Shown: piece after piece, positions 7,753-15,070 of the stretch
How the letters are laid out: every line of letters starts with the position of its first letter
Numbering within the stretch: position 1 is the stretch's first letter
Assembly: GCA_050743265.1 (NCBI GenBank)
Contig: JBOGEN010000213.1
Location: 1 to 16,749, forward strand
Source of the DNA: JBOGEN01 sp050743265
GTDB taxonomy: Bacteria > Actinomycetota > Actinomycetes > JBOGEN01
Direction of reading: 5' to 3'
Length of the DNA stretch: 16,749 nt
Program-made: the position numbers and the translations under genes
Notes under the pieces: generated by a model
Told to the model about the DNA's origin: nothing
The model's input: only the letters and a program-made list of their open reading frames with translations
Database searches by the model: none

Positions 7753-9296
7753 GCTCCCAGCTGCTCGCGCAGATCGAGGCGCCGACCATCGAGTACGCCG
7801 AGCTCTCGCCGATGTTTGTCGTGTTCGGCGTGGCCATCCTCGGCGTGCTGGTCGAGGCGTTCGCGCCGCGCCGGGCCCGCGAGGTCGTGCACCTGCCGCT
7901 CACGCTGGCCGGGCTCGTCGGCGCGTTCGTCGCGGTCGTCCTGCTCGCGGGTCACGAGCTCGTGGCGGCCGAGGGCGCCGTGGCCGTGGACGGGCCGACG
8001 CTGTTCCTCCAGGGGACGATCCTCGCCCTGGCCGTTGCCGGCGCCCTGCTCATCGGGGAGCGCTCGCTCGACACCGGTGGCGCCTTCACGGCGCAGGCGT
8101 CCGCCCTGCCGGGCACGCCCGCGGAACGTGACGTGGCCACCGCGGGCGTCACCCAGACCGAGGTGTGGCCGCTGCTCAACTTCGCCATCGGCGGCATGCT
8201 GCTGTTCCCCGCGTCGAACGACCTGCTCACGATGTTCGTCGCGCTCGAGGTGCTCTCGCTTCCGCTGTACCTGCTGTGCGGGCTGGCCCGGCGCCGTCGC
8301 CTGCTCTCCCAGGAGGCCGCGCTCAAGTACTTCCTGCTGGGCGCGTTCTCGTCCGCGTTCTTCCTGTACGGCGTCGCGCTGCTGTACGGCTACGCCGGCA
8401 CCGTCAGCCTGGCCGGTATCGCCGAGGCGGTCTCGACGAACGCCGCGGACGACTCGATGCTGCTCGTCGGCATCGCGCTGCTCGCCATGGGCCTGCTCTT
8501 CAAGCTGTCCGCCGTGCCGTTCCACTCCTGGACGCCGGACGTGTACCAGGGCGCCCCGACCCCGATCACCGGGTTCATGGCCGCGTGCACGAAGGTGGCG
8601 GCGTTCGGTGCGCTGCTCCGCGTGTTCTACGTCGCCCTCGGCGGCGCACGCTGGGACTGGCGCCCGATGATGTGGGGCATCGCCATCCTCACGATGGTGA
8701 TCGGCTCCGTGGTGGCGCTGACCCAGTCGGACGTCAAGCGGATGCTCGCCTACTCGTCCATCGCCCACGCGGGCTTTCTGCTCACCGGCGTCATCGCCAC
8801 GAGCAGGCAGGGCCTGTCCGGCACGCTCTTCTACCTGCTCGTGTACGGCTTCACCACGATCGGCGCGTTCGCCGTCGTGACCCTCGTGCGGGACTCGGGC
8901 GGCGAGGCCACCCACCTGTCCCGCTGGGCCGGGCTCGGCAAACGGTCACCCCTGGTCGCGGGGGTGTTCGCGCTGTTCCTGCTCGCCCTGGCGGGCATCC
9001 CGCTGACGAGCGGGTTCACCGGCAAGTTCGCGGTGTTCGCCGCGGCGATGGACGGCGGTGCGGCGCCGCTCGTCGTCGTCGGCGTGGTGATGAGCGCGGT
9101 GGCCGCGTTCTTCTACGTCCGCGTGATCGTGCTCATGTTCTTCAACGAGCCCGCCCCGGACGGTCCCACGGTCGTGATGCCGAGCGTGCTCACGACGACC
9201 GCCGTCTCGCTCGGTGTGGCCGTCACCGTGGTGATGGGCGTCCTGCCAGCCCCCGTGCTCGACCTGGCCGACCAGGCCGCGATCTTCGTCCGATGA
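7749..9296 (+). CDS. nuoN: NADH-quinone oxidoreductase subunit N (antiporter-like)
   Basis: Third antiporter-like subunit of the membrane arm, 515 aa. Seen: MFVALEVLSLPLYLLCGLAR with the conserved Glu; SQEAALKYFLLGAFSSAFFL; LFKLSAVPFHSWTPDVYQGA with the conserved Lys; PTPITGFMAACTKVAAFGAL; SDVKRMLAYSSIAHAGFLLT; and GIPLTSGFTGKFAVF. About 14 hydrophobic segments. GTG 7749 overlaps the nuoM stop as GTGA. A spacer of 24 bp with gagaggga (9306-9313) leads to the prenyl synthase, which probably shares the transcript. It is the last Complex I gene of this operon, as in the classical A-to-N order. Confidence 0.97.
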   Translation: MSSQLLAQIEAPTIEYAELSPMFVVFGVAILGVLVEAFAPRRAREVVHLPLTLAGLVGAFVAVVLLAGHELVAAEGAVAVDGPTLFLQGTILALAVAGALLIGERSLDTGGAFTAQASALPGTPAERDVATAGVTQTEVWPLLNFAIGGMLLFPASNDLLTMFVALEVLSLPLYLLCGLARRRRLLSQEAALKYFLLGAFSSAFFLYGVALLYGYAGTVSLAGIAEAVSTNAADDSMLLVGIALLAMGLLFKLSAVPFHSWTPDVYQGAPTPITGFMAACTKVAAFGALLRVFYVALGGARWDWRPMMWGIAILTMVIGSVVALTQSDVKRMLAYSSIAHAGFLLTGVIATSRQGLSGTLFYLLVYGFTTIGAFAVVTLVRDSGGEATHLSRWAGLGKRSPLVAGVFALFLLALAGIPLTSGFTGKFAVFAAAMDGGAAPLVVVGVVMSAVAAFFYVRVIVLMFFNEPAPDGPTVVMPSVLTTTAVSLGVAVTVVMGVLPAPVLDLADQAAIFVR

Positions 9297-9320
9297 GAGT
9301 CCGCTGAGAGGGAGCCCACC

Positions 9321-10319
9321 GTGACTGCGGCCACGCCGTTCGGCCTGCGAGCGCCGGACCCGGCGCTCGAGGCCGACCTCCGGGAGGGTCTGGACGCGGT
9401 CGAGGACCTGCTGCGGACGTCGGTCACGAGCCACGTCCCGTTCGTCACCGAGGCCTCGCGCCACCTGGTGGACGCGGGCGGCAAGCGGTTCCGTCCCATG
9501 CTCCTGCTGCTCGCCGCCCAGTTCGGGGACCCGCGGGCACCCGGCGTCGTCCCGGCCGCGGTCGTCGTCGAGCTCACCCACCTGGCCACGCTCTACCACG
9601 ACGACGTGATGGACGACGCGTCGCTGCGCCGCGGCGCCCAGAGCGCCAACTCCCGCTGGGACAACACCGTCGCGATCCTCACCGGCGACTTCCTCTTCGC
9701 CCGTGCCTCGGACATCCTGGCCGACCTCGGTCCGGGGCCGGTCCGCATCCAGGCGCGGACGTTCGAGCGGCTGGTCACCGGCCAGATCCGGGAGACGGTC
9801 GGGCCGGCCGCCTCCGACGACCCGATCGCGCACTACCTCTCGGTCGTCACCGACAAGACGGGCTCGCTGATCGCCACCTCGGGGCGCTTCGGGGCCATGC
9901 TGTCCGGGGCGAGCGAGGAGCAGGTGAGGGTGCTCACCACCTTCGGCGAGCGCATCGGGGTTGCCTTCCAGCTCGCGGACGACCTGCTCGACGTGGCCAG
10001 CGAGAGCGACAGCTCCGGAAAGACCCCGGGCACGGACCTGCGCGAGGGTGTCCCTACGCTGCCCGTGCTCTACGTGCGCCGGTCCTCGGACTCGCAGGAC
10101 GGCCGCCTGCGCGAGCTGCTCGACGGCGACCTCACGGACGCGTCCCGCCACGCGGAGGCCCTGGACCTTCTGCGCCGGCACCCGGCCATGGCCCAGGCCA
10201 GGGCGGACGCGATCCGCTGCGCCGAGGAGGCACGGGCGATGCTCGCGCGGCTGCCGGACATCCCGGCGAGGGCGGCGCTCGAGTCCCTCTGCGACATGGT
10301 CGTCGCCCGGTCAGGCTGA
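9321..10319 (+). CDS. long-chain polyprenyl diphosphate synthase
   Basis: Trans-prenyl chain elongase, 332 aa, adding isopentenyl diphosphate to an allylic primer. Seen: GGKRFRP (residues 53-59); first Asp-rich motif DDVMD (94-98) within ATLYHDDVMDD; second Asp-rich motif DDLLD (220-224) in FQLADDLLD; KTGSL and the GKTPGTDLREGVPTLP stretch after it. The residue five places before the first Asp motif is Ala89; in the family a small residue there lets the product grow long (octaprenyl and above), whereas an aromatic one stops it at C15-C20. Together with its place directly behind nuoN, this suggests the side chain of menaquinone, the acceptor of Complex I. Names used in the family are heptaprenyl/octaprenyl diphosphate synthase (HepT, IspB, GrcC); exact chain length cannot be read here. 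Start GTG 9321 is preceded by gagaggga (9306-9313). Its stop is 3 nt from that of the convergent rarD. Confidence 0.93.
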   Translation: MTAATPFGLRAPDPALEADLREGLDAVEDLLRTSVTSHVPFVTEASRHLVDAGGKRFRPMLLLLAAQFGDPRAPGVVPAAVVVELTHLATLYHDDVMDDASLRRGAQSANSRWDNTVAILTGDFLFARASDILADLGPGPVRIQARTFERLVTGQIRETVGPAASDDPIAHYLSVVTDKTGSLIATSGRFGAMLSGASEEQVRVLTTFGERIGVAFQLADDLLDVASESDSSGKTPGTDLREGVPTLPVLYVRRSSDSQDGRLRELLDGDLTDASRHAEALDLLRRHPAMAQARADAIRCAEEARAMLARLPDIPARAALESLCDMVVARSG

Positions 10320-10337
10320 GGCTCAGCCGGCCGGCTG
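10314..10337. terminator. overlapping palindromes at convergent gene ends, possible bidirectional terminator
   Basis: Two inverted repeats overlap here: ggctgag/ctcagcc (10314-10320 and 10322-10328) and a perfect 14-bp palindrome cagccggccggctg (10324-10337). They span the stop codons of the prenyl synthase and rarD. GC-rich hairpins between convergent genes can act as terminators. No T-run follows on either strand and the loops would be tiny, so the call is weak. Confidence 0.35.
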
Positions 10338-11231
10338 CATCGCGAGCTGCCGCACACGGCGCCGGCGTACGGTCAGCGACTCGGTGGTGAACATCACGAG
10401 CGCGCACCAGACCAGCGCGAACCCGACGAGGCGTACCGGCGGCATCGGCTCGGAGAACACCACGACGCCGAGCAGGAACTGCAGGGACGGTGCGATGTAC
10501 TGCAGCAGACCGAGCAGGGAGAGCGGGATGCGGCGGGCGGCCGCCCCGAAGCTCAGCAGCGGCAGCGCGGTGGCCAGTCCCGCACAGGCGAGCAGGGCGG
10601 CGTGGCCCAGGCCCTCGTGGCCGAAGACGGCCTCACCGTTGCTCTCCAGGACGAGCACGTACGCGAACGCCGGCACGACGAGGACCGCGGTCTCCACCGC
10701 GAGACCCTCGATCGCGGGGACCCCGGCGAGCTTCTTGATCAGCCCGTACGCGGCGAACGTCAACCCGAGGACGAGCGCGATCCACGGCAGCCGGCCGTAG
10801 TCCACGGTGAGCACCACGACGGCTGCGGCAGCCGTCCCGACCGCGACCCACTGCCCCGGGCGTAGCCGCTCGCGCAGCACGAGCACGCCGAGGCAGACTG
10901 TGACGATGGGGTTGATGAAGTAGCCGAGCGAGGCCTCCACGACGTGCCCGTCGTTGACCGCCCAGATGTAGACGGCCCAGTTGCCGGCGATGACGACCGC
11001 GGCGAGCGAGACGGCGAGCATGGCCTTGGGGCGGTGCCGTAGGTCGCGCGTCCACCGCCAGTGCCGCATGACCGCGAGGATCGCGAGCACGACCACGAGC
11101 GACCACAGGAAGCGGTGCGCGAGGATCTCCAGCGCGCTGGCAGGCTCGAGCAGCCGCCAGTACAGCGGCAGCAGGCCCCAGACGAAGTAGGCCAGTGCGC
11201 CGTACACCACGCCAAGTCGCTCTTGCGGCAT
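10323..11231 (-). CDS. rarD: RarD/EamA-family membrane transporter
   Basis: 302 aa with about ten hydrophobic segments, an inner-membrane protein of the drug/metabolite transporter superfamily. Seen: the RarD-type N-terminus GVVYGALAYFVWGLLPLYWR followed by LEPASALEILAHRFLWSL; NWAVYIWAVNDGHVVEASLG and YFINPIVTVCLGVLVLRERL, typical of this subfamily; and a second EamA half with LLQYIAPSLQFLLGVVVFSE. E. coli RarD is named after chloramphenicol sensitivity; the natural substrate is unknown. The ATG at 11231 is used because family members begin shortly before the first helix; GTG 11237, two codons upstream, is equally possible and has ggtag four nt before it. Transcribed in the same direction as korAB but separated from korB by 160 bp with repeats and a dyad, so it may have its own promoter. 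Confidence 0.9.
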   Translation of the reverse strand: MPQERLGVVYGALAYFVWGLLPLYWRLLEPASALEILAHRFLWSLVVVLAILAVMRHWRWTRDLRHRPKAMLAVSLAAVVIAGNWAVYIWAVNDGHVVEASLGYFINPIVTVCLGVLVLRERLRPGQWVAVGTAAAAVVVLTVDYGRLPWIALVLGLTFAAYGLIKKLAGVPAIEGLAVETAVLVVPAFAYVLVLESNGEAVFGHEGLGHAALLACAGLATALPLLSFGAAARRIPLSLLGLLQYIAPSLQFLLGVVVFSEPMPPVRLVGFALVWCALVMFTTESLTVRRRRVRQLAMQPAG

Positions 11232-11250
11232 GGGCACGAGGCTACCAACG

Positions 11251-11281
11251 GTCAGGAGCCATCAGCCAACTTGCTCCTGAC
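11251..11281. promoter_or_regulatory. 31-bp dyad upstream of rarD
   Basis: Perfect 9-bp inverted repeat gtcaggagc (11251-11259) and gctcctgac (11273-11281) around a 13-nt centre, 20 nt upstream of the rarD ATG. It could be a repressor operator or an RNA hairpin in the rarD leader, or end the korAB transcript; no T-run follows in the minus direction. Confidence 0.45.
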
Positions 11282-11298
11282 GTACGGCGGGAGCACAC

Positions 11299-11378
11299 GG
11301 ACGACCGAGCCCGCGGACGGCCGAGCCCGCGGACGGCCGAGCACTCAGATGGCCGAGCACTCAGATGGCCGAGCACTC
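11299..11378. repeat. 16-bp tandem repeat, five copies, between korB and rarD
   Basis: Five head-to-tail 16-bp units: 11299-11314, 11315-11330, 11331-11346, 11347-11362 and 11363-11378. The first two end in cccgc and the last three in cactc. Units 4 and 5 are identical (agatggccgagcactc). All share the core ccgagc, mostly ggccgagc. It starts 19 bp beyond the korB stop. As 16 is not a multiple of 3 it is not a coding repeat. Confidence 0.95.
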
Positions 11379-11397
11379 GGCGGGGCGGATGGAACGG

Positions 11398-12501
11398 CTA
11401 GCCGATCGTCCAGGTGTCGCCGTCGTGCAGCAGGGCCTCCAGGTCGCCGGCGCCCTGCACGTGCACCGCCTGCTCGAGCTGCTCGCGCATGAGGTCGTCG
11501 TACGTCGGGCGCGAGACCTGCCGGAAGATGCCGATCGGCGTGCGGGCCAGCGACGTGCCGGCCAGACGGGAGAGCGCGAACTGCGCGGACGGGTCCTCGG
11601 CATGCGCGTCGTGGACGAGCACGTGGGCCTTCTCCTCGTCGGACAGCGTGCTCGTGTCGGCGACCCGCAGCGTCGCGTCCGGGCCGCGGAGGACGGCCTT
11701 CTCCAGGTCAGTGCCGAACCGGACGGGCTGACCGTGCTCGAGACGGATCGTCACGTCGTCTTTGGTGTCCCGGTCCTTGAGGAGATCGAAGGCCCCGTCG
11801 TTGAAGATGTTGCAGTTCTGGTAGATCTCGACGAAGGCCGAGCCGCGGTGGTCGGCCGCTGCCCGGAGCACGTCCGTGAGGTGGCGCCGGTCCGAGTCGA
11901 TCGTGCGGGCCACGAACGTCGCCTCGGCGCCGAGCGCGAGCGACACCGGGTTGAAGGGCGAGTCCAGCGACCCCATCGGCGTCGACTTCGTGATCTTGCC
12001 GAGCTCGGAGGTGGGGGAGTACTGGCCCTTGGTCAGCCCGTAGATGCGGTTGTTGAACAGCAAGATCTTGAGGTTGACGTTGCGACGCAGCGCGTGGATC
12101 AGGTGGTTGCCGCCGATCGAGAGCCCGTCGCCGTCGCCGGTGACCACCCAGACCGAGAGGTCCGGGCGGGACGAGGCGAGCCCCGTCGCGATCGCCGGCG
12201 CCCTGCCGTGGATCGAGTGCATGCCGTACGTGTCGAGGTAGTACGGGAACCGCGACGAGCACCCGATGCCGGAGACGAACACGATGTTCTCCCGGCGTAC
12301 GCCGAGCTCGGGCAGGAAGCTCTGCACCGCCGCGAGAATCGCGTAGTCACCGCAGCCCGGGCACCAGCGGACCTCCTGGTCGGACTTGAAGTCCTTGCCG
12401 GTCGCAGGGGCGTCGGTCTTGGGCACGAGGTCCAGGGAGGAGAACCGCGCCGGCGCCGGTGGCTCCGAGGCGGTCTCGGTGTGCTGCTGGTCGACACTCA
12501 T
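11398..12501 (-). CDS. korB: 2-oxoglutarate:ferredoxin oxidoreductase, beta subunit
   Basis: Thiamine diphosphate and [4Fe-4S] subunit of a 2-oxoacid:ferredoxin oxidoreductase; with KorA it converts 2-oxoglutarate and CoA to succinyl-CoA and CO2 and reduces ferredoxin. 367 aa. Seen: RWCPGCGDY (Cys47 and Cys50), GIGCSSRFPYY (Cys81) and a later Cys in EIYQNCNIFND, together the four usual cluster ligands; the ThDP/metal motif GDGDGLSIGGNH (122-133) and LFNNRIYGLTKGQYSPTSE. The sequence is very like actinobacterial KorB. Start: ATG 12501 is preferred because family similarity begins shortly after it, but its ribosome site is poor. The frame stays open to GTG 12627, which would add a 42-residue Thr/Ser/Ala-rich extension and overlap the korA stop by 8 nt. 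The second subunit lies directly upstream. Confidence 0.94.
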   Translation of the reverse strand: MSVDQQHTETASEPPAPARFSSLDLVPKTDAPATGKDFKSDQEVRWCPGCGDYAILAAVQSFLPELGVRRENIVFVSGIGCSSRFPYYLDTYGMHSIHGRAPAIATGLASSRPDLSVWVVTGDGDGLSIGGNHLIHALRRNVNLKILLFNNRIYGLTKGQYSPTSELGKITKSTPMGSLDSPFNPVSLALGAEATFVARTIDSDRRHLTDVLRAAADHRGSAFVEIYQNCNIFNDGAFDLLKDRDTKDDVTIRLEHGQPVRFGTDLEKAVLRGPDATLRVADTSTLSDEEKAHVLVHDAHAEDPSAQFALSRLAGTSLARTPIGIFRQVSRPTYDDLMREQLEQAVHVQGAGDLEALLHDGDTWTIG

Positions 12502-12619
12502 GGTGGCGGTCGTCGCCTCGCTCTTTCTCCGCTGCTTCGGACCGACCGCGCGGGCCGTCGCGTTCGCGGCCGCGCTGGTCGTGCTCGGTGTGGTGGTGCT
12601 CGTGCTCGGTCTGGCTCGC
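12502..12619 (-). other. korA-korB spacer with open frame and short direct repeat
   Basis: 118 bp between the korA stop and the chosen korB ATG. It holds an exact 11-bp direct repeat tcgtgctcggt (12579-12589 and 12600-12610) and a GC-rich imperfect inverted repeat around 12548-12575. The korB frame is open throughout, so this may instead be the coding sequence of an N-terminal extension. Confidence 0.5.
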
Positions 12620-14563
12620 TCAGGCACTCTCGGTCACGCCCCCCGGCACGGCCTCGATGACGTCCTGGATCACCCCGGCGAGCTCGGCGGCCTTGAACGG
12701 CAGCCCGGTCACCTGGTTGTAGCTCATCACGTCGACCAGGTACTTGGCCCGGAGCAGCATCGAGAGCTGGCCGAGGTTGAGCTCGGGCACCAGGACCTTG
12801 TCGTACGCCCTCAGCACCTCGCCGGTGTTGGCGGGGAACGGGTTGAGGTGGCGCAGGTGTGCCTGGGCCACCTGGCCGCCGGCGGCGCGTACGCGCCGAA
12901 CCGCCGCGCCGATGGGCCCGTACGTCGACCCCCAGCCCAGCACGAGCACGCGGGCCTGCCCGGACGGGTCGTCGACCTCGAGCGGCGGGATGCTCGCGGC
13001 GATCCCGTCCACCTTGGCCTGGCGCAGCCGGACCATGTGGTCGTGGTTCGCAGGGTCGTAGCTGATGTTGCCGCTGCCGTCGGCCTTCTCGATGCCGCCG
13101 ATGCGGTGCTCGAGGCCGGGCGTGCCGGGCACCGCCCAGGCGCGGGCCAGGGTGTCCTCGTCCCGCACGTACGGCCAGAACTCGGACTGCCCGTTGCCGT
13201 CCACCGAGTGGTTCGGCGCCGTGGCGAACTCGACCTGCAGGTCGGGCAGGCCAGCAACGTCGGGGATGCGCCACGGCTCGGACCCGTTGGCGAGGTAGCC
13301 GTCCGAGAGCAGCAGCACCGGCGTGCGGTACGTCGTGGCGATCCGCGCGGCCTCGATGACGGCGTCGAAGCAGTCGGCCGGGCTCTGCGGCGCGACCACG
13401 GGTACGGGGGCCTCCCCGTTGCGGCCGAACATGGCCTGGAGGAGGTCGGACTGCTCGGTCTTGGTGGGCATGCCCGTGCTGGGCCCGGACCGCTGGATGT
13501 CGCAGACGATCAGCGGTAGCTCCAGCGACACCGCGAGGCCGACCGTCTCGGCCTTGAGCGCGAGCCCCGGGCCCGAGGTCGTGGTGACCCCGAGCGACCC
13601 GCCGAAGGCCGCGCCCAGCGCCGCACCGACGCCGGAGATCTCGTCCTCGGCTTGGAACGTCCGGACGCCGAACCGCTTGTGCTTGGACAGCTCGTGCAGG
13701 ATGTCGCTGGCCGGGGTGATGGGGTACGAGCCGAGGAAGATCGGCAGGCCGGTCTGACGCGAGGCGGCCAGCAGCCCGTACGCGAGGGCGAGGTTGCCGG
13801 AGATGTTCCGGTACGTGCCGGCCGGAAGCGTGGCCGGGCGTACCTCGTACGAGACGCTGAAGGCCTCGGTGGTCTCGCCGTAGTTCCACCCCGCGGTGAA
13901 CGCGGCCACGTTGGCGGCGGCGATCTCCGGCCTGCTGGCGAACTTGCGCTCGAGGAAGGCGATCGTGCCCTCGATCGGACGGTGGTACAGCCAGGACAGC
14001 AGCCCGAGCGCGAACATGTTCTTGGCCCGGCCGGCGTCCTTCCTCGACACGTCGTAGCCCTTGAGGGCCTCGACGGTCAGCGTGGTCAGCGGGATCGGGT
14101 GGACCGCGTAGCCGTCCAGGGACTGGTCCTCGAGCGGGCTCTGGGCGTAGCCCACCCGGGCCAGGTTGCGGGACGTGAACTCGTCCGTGTTGACGATCAC
14201 GCTGGCCCCGCGCGGCAGGTCGTCGAGGTTGGCCATGAGCGCGGCCGGGTTCATCGCGACCAGGACGTCGGGGGCGTCCCCCGGGGTCATGATGTCGTGG
14301 TCGGCGAAGTGCAGCTGGAACGAGGACACGCCGGGCAAGGTGCCGGCAGGTGCCCTGATCTCGGCGGGGAAGTTCGGCAAGGTCGAGAGGTCGTTGCCGA
14401 ACGCGGCGGTCTCCGAGGTGAACCGGTCACCGGTGAGCTGCATGCCGTCGCCGGAGTCGCCGGCGAACCTGATGATCACGCGGTCGAGCTGGCGGACCTG
14501 TTTGGTCAACGCTGAGGACCTCCCCGGCGCACGGGCGGCCGAGCCTCTTGCCCCGGCTGCCAC
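12620..14563 (-). CDS. korA: 2-oxoglutarate:ferredoxin oxidoreductase, alpha subunit (fused gamma-alpha)
   Basis: 647 aa from GTG 14563, 629 aa from TTG 14509. N-terminal gamma domain (about residues 28-215) with RFAGDSGDGMQLTGDRF and FPAEIRAPAGTLPGVSSFQL; then the alpha (pyrimidine-binding) domain with GSYPITPASDILHELSKHK, QAEDEISGVGAALGAAFGGS, TTTSGPGLALKAE and MPTKTEQSDLLQAMFGRNGE; then the C-terminal transketolase-like domain with LVLGWGSTYGPIGAAVRRV and VPELNLGQLSMLLRAKYLVD. No ferredoxin domain is fused, so a separate ferredoxin must be the acceptor. This gamma-alpha fusion is the actinobacterial KorA type, which in Mycobacterium serves as an alternative to the 2-oxoglutarate dehydrogenase complex. 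Start is uncertain: the first 18 residues are Ala/Arg-rich, and the TTG at 14509 has a much better Shine-Dalgarno than the GTG. Confidence 0.95.
   Translation of the reverse strand: MAAGARGSAARAPGRSSALTKQVRQLDRVIIRFAGDSGDGMQLTGDRFTSETAAFGNDLSTLPNFPAEIRAPAGTLPGVSSFQLHFADHDIMTPGDAPDVLVAMNPAALMANLDDLPRGASVIVNTDEFTSRNLARVGYAQSPLEDQSLDGYAVHPIPLTTLTVEALKGYDVSRKDAGRAKNMFALGLLSWLYHRPIEGTIAFLERKFASRPEIAAANVAAFTAGWNYGETTEAFSVSYEVRPATLPAGTYRNISGNLALAYGLLAASRQTGLPIFLGSYPITPASDILHELSKHKRFGVRTFQAEDEISGVGAALGAAFGGSLGVTTTSGPGLALKAETVGLAVSLELPLIVCDIQRSGPSTGMPTKTEQSDLLQAMFGRNGEAPVPVVAPQSPADCFDAVIEAARIATTYRTPVLLLSDGYLANGSEPWRIPDVAGLPDLQVEFATAPNHSVDGNGQSEFWPYVRDEDTLARAWAVPGTPGLEHRIGGIEKADGSGNISYDPANHDHMVRLRQAKVDGIAASIPPLEVDDPSGQARVLVLGWGSTYGPIGAAVRRVRAAGGQVAQAHLRHLNPFPANTGEVLRAYDKVLVPELNLGQLSMLLRAKYLVDVMSYNQVTGLPFKAAELAGVIQDVIEAVPGGVTESA
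14519..14525 (-). promoter_or_regulatory. Shine-Dalgarno favouring an internal TTG start of korA
   Basis: On the minus strand ggggagg lies 9 nt before TTG 14509-14507, ideal spacing, while GTG 14563 has only aagg at 7 nt. The protein starting at this TTG (MTKQVRQLDRVIIRFAG) begins about ten residues before the conserved gamma domain. This argues for a 629-residue KorA. Confidence 0.5.
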
Positions 14564-14680
14564 GAGCGCGCCTTGTCACACACCTGCCATGTTACGTCCG
14601 GCACGGCCTCCGTTTGTCGCGACCCACCGTGACCCCCCGAATGCCGCAACGGGACGCCAGACCTGCACAAAGGGTGATCG
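14564..14680. other. divergent spacer upstream of korA, no gene
   Basis: 117 bp between the korA start and the ATG of the S55 remnant. It is visibly less G+C rich than the genes around it and should contain the korA promoter. On the minus strand TAACAT (14594-14589) resembles an actinobacterial -10 hexamer (TANNNT), but no good -35 is seen at 16-18 bp. No convincing operator was found. Confidence 0.4.
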
Positions 14681-15070
14681 ATGCCGACTGCACTGGGCCT
14701 ACTCTGCGTGCAGGTCCGGTGACGGGCCGCCAGAGCCGTCCCCGCGGGCTGCCCGGACGCCTACCCGCTCGACGACGTCACCGCCGGCTTGACGGGGCAG
14801 GGCCTGACCGTCGACTAGGGCACCACGCCGGAGCCGTCCGACGTCACGGTCGAGGGCGTGATCCGCGACGGCATCGCCCCGGGGCTCGACATGATCCTCG
14901 TCGAGACGGACTCCGAGGCGATCCAGCAGGTCGGCGGCATCTGGGCTGGCATGTCCGGCTCGCCGGTCTACACCTCGGACGGGCGCTTGCTGGGCGCCAT
15001 CGCGTACGGCCTGTCCAGCGGGCCGTCGACGCTCGCTGGCGTCACGCCGGCGGCTGACATGCAGGACCTG
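14681..15070 (+). pseudogene. N-terminal remnant of a SpoIVB/S55-type peptidase gene
   Basis: Frame starting at ATG 14681 with a plausible ribosome site (aaaggg, 14669-14674). Conceptual translation gives CPDAYPLDDVTAGLTGQGLT, then GTTPEPSDVTVEGVIRDGIA, GLDMILVETDSEAIQQVGGI, WAGMSGSPVYTSDGRLLGAI and GVTPAADMQDL. These match the start of secreted actinobacterial proteins with a SpoIVB peptidase (S55) domain, including the GMSGSPVY serine motif at 14948-14971. Two in-frame stops interrupt it: TGA 14720-14722 in the signal-peptide region and TAG 14816-14818 between LTVD and GTTPEP. Similarity ends near 15070, so about 130 codons remain of a protein usually several hundred residues long. Homology is judged by eye from family memory; the end is approximate. 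A short expressed frame from GTG 14858 cannot be excluded. Confidence 0.75.

Noticed and set aside
12386..13519. Plus-strand frame with a hydrophobic stretch in the korA-korB spacer (VVLGVVVLVLGLA)
   Set aside because: The hydrophobic run is the reverse reading of the Ser/Thr/Ala-rich spacer. The rest of the frame is antisense to korA and korB.
14564..14600. Possible Rex or CRP/GlxR-like site near TTGTCACACACC
   Set aside because: Only one half-site is present. The second arm of the dyad is missing, so no regulator can be named.
14720..14722. TGA as selenocysteine or recoding site in the S55 frame
   Set aside because: A second stop (TAG 14816) follows, the C-terminal part is missing, and no structured element suggests recoding. 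Simple decay explains it.
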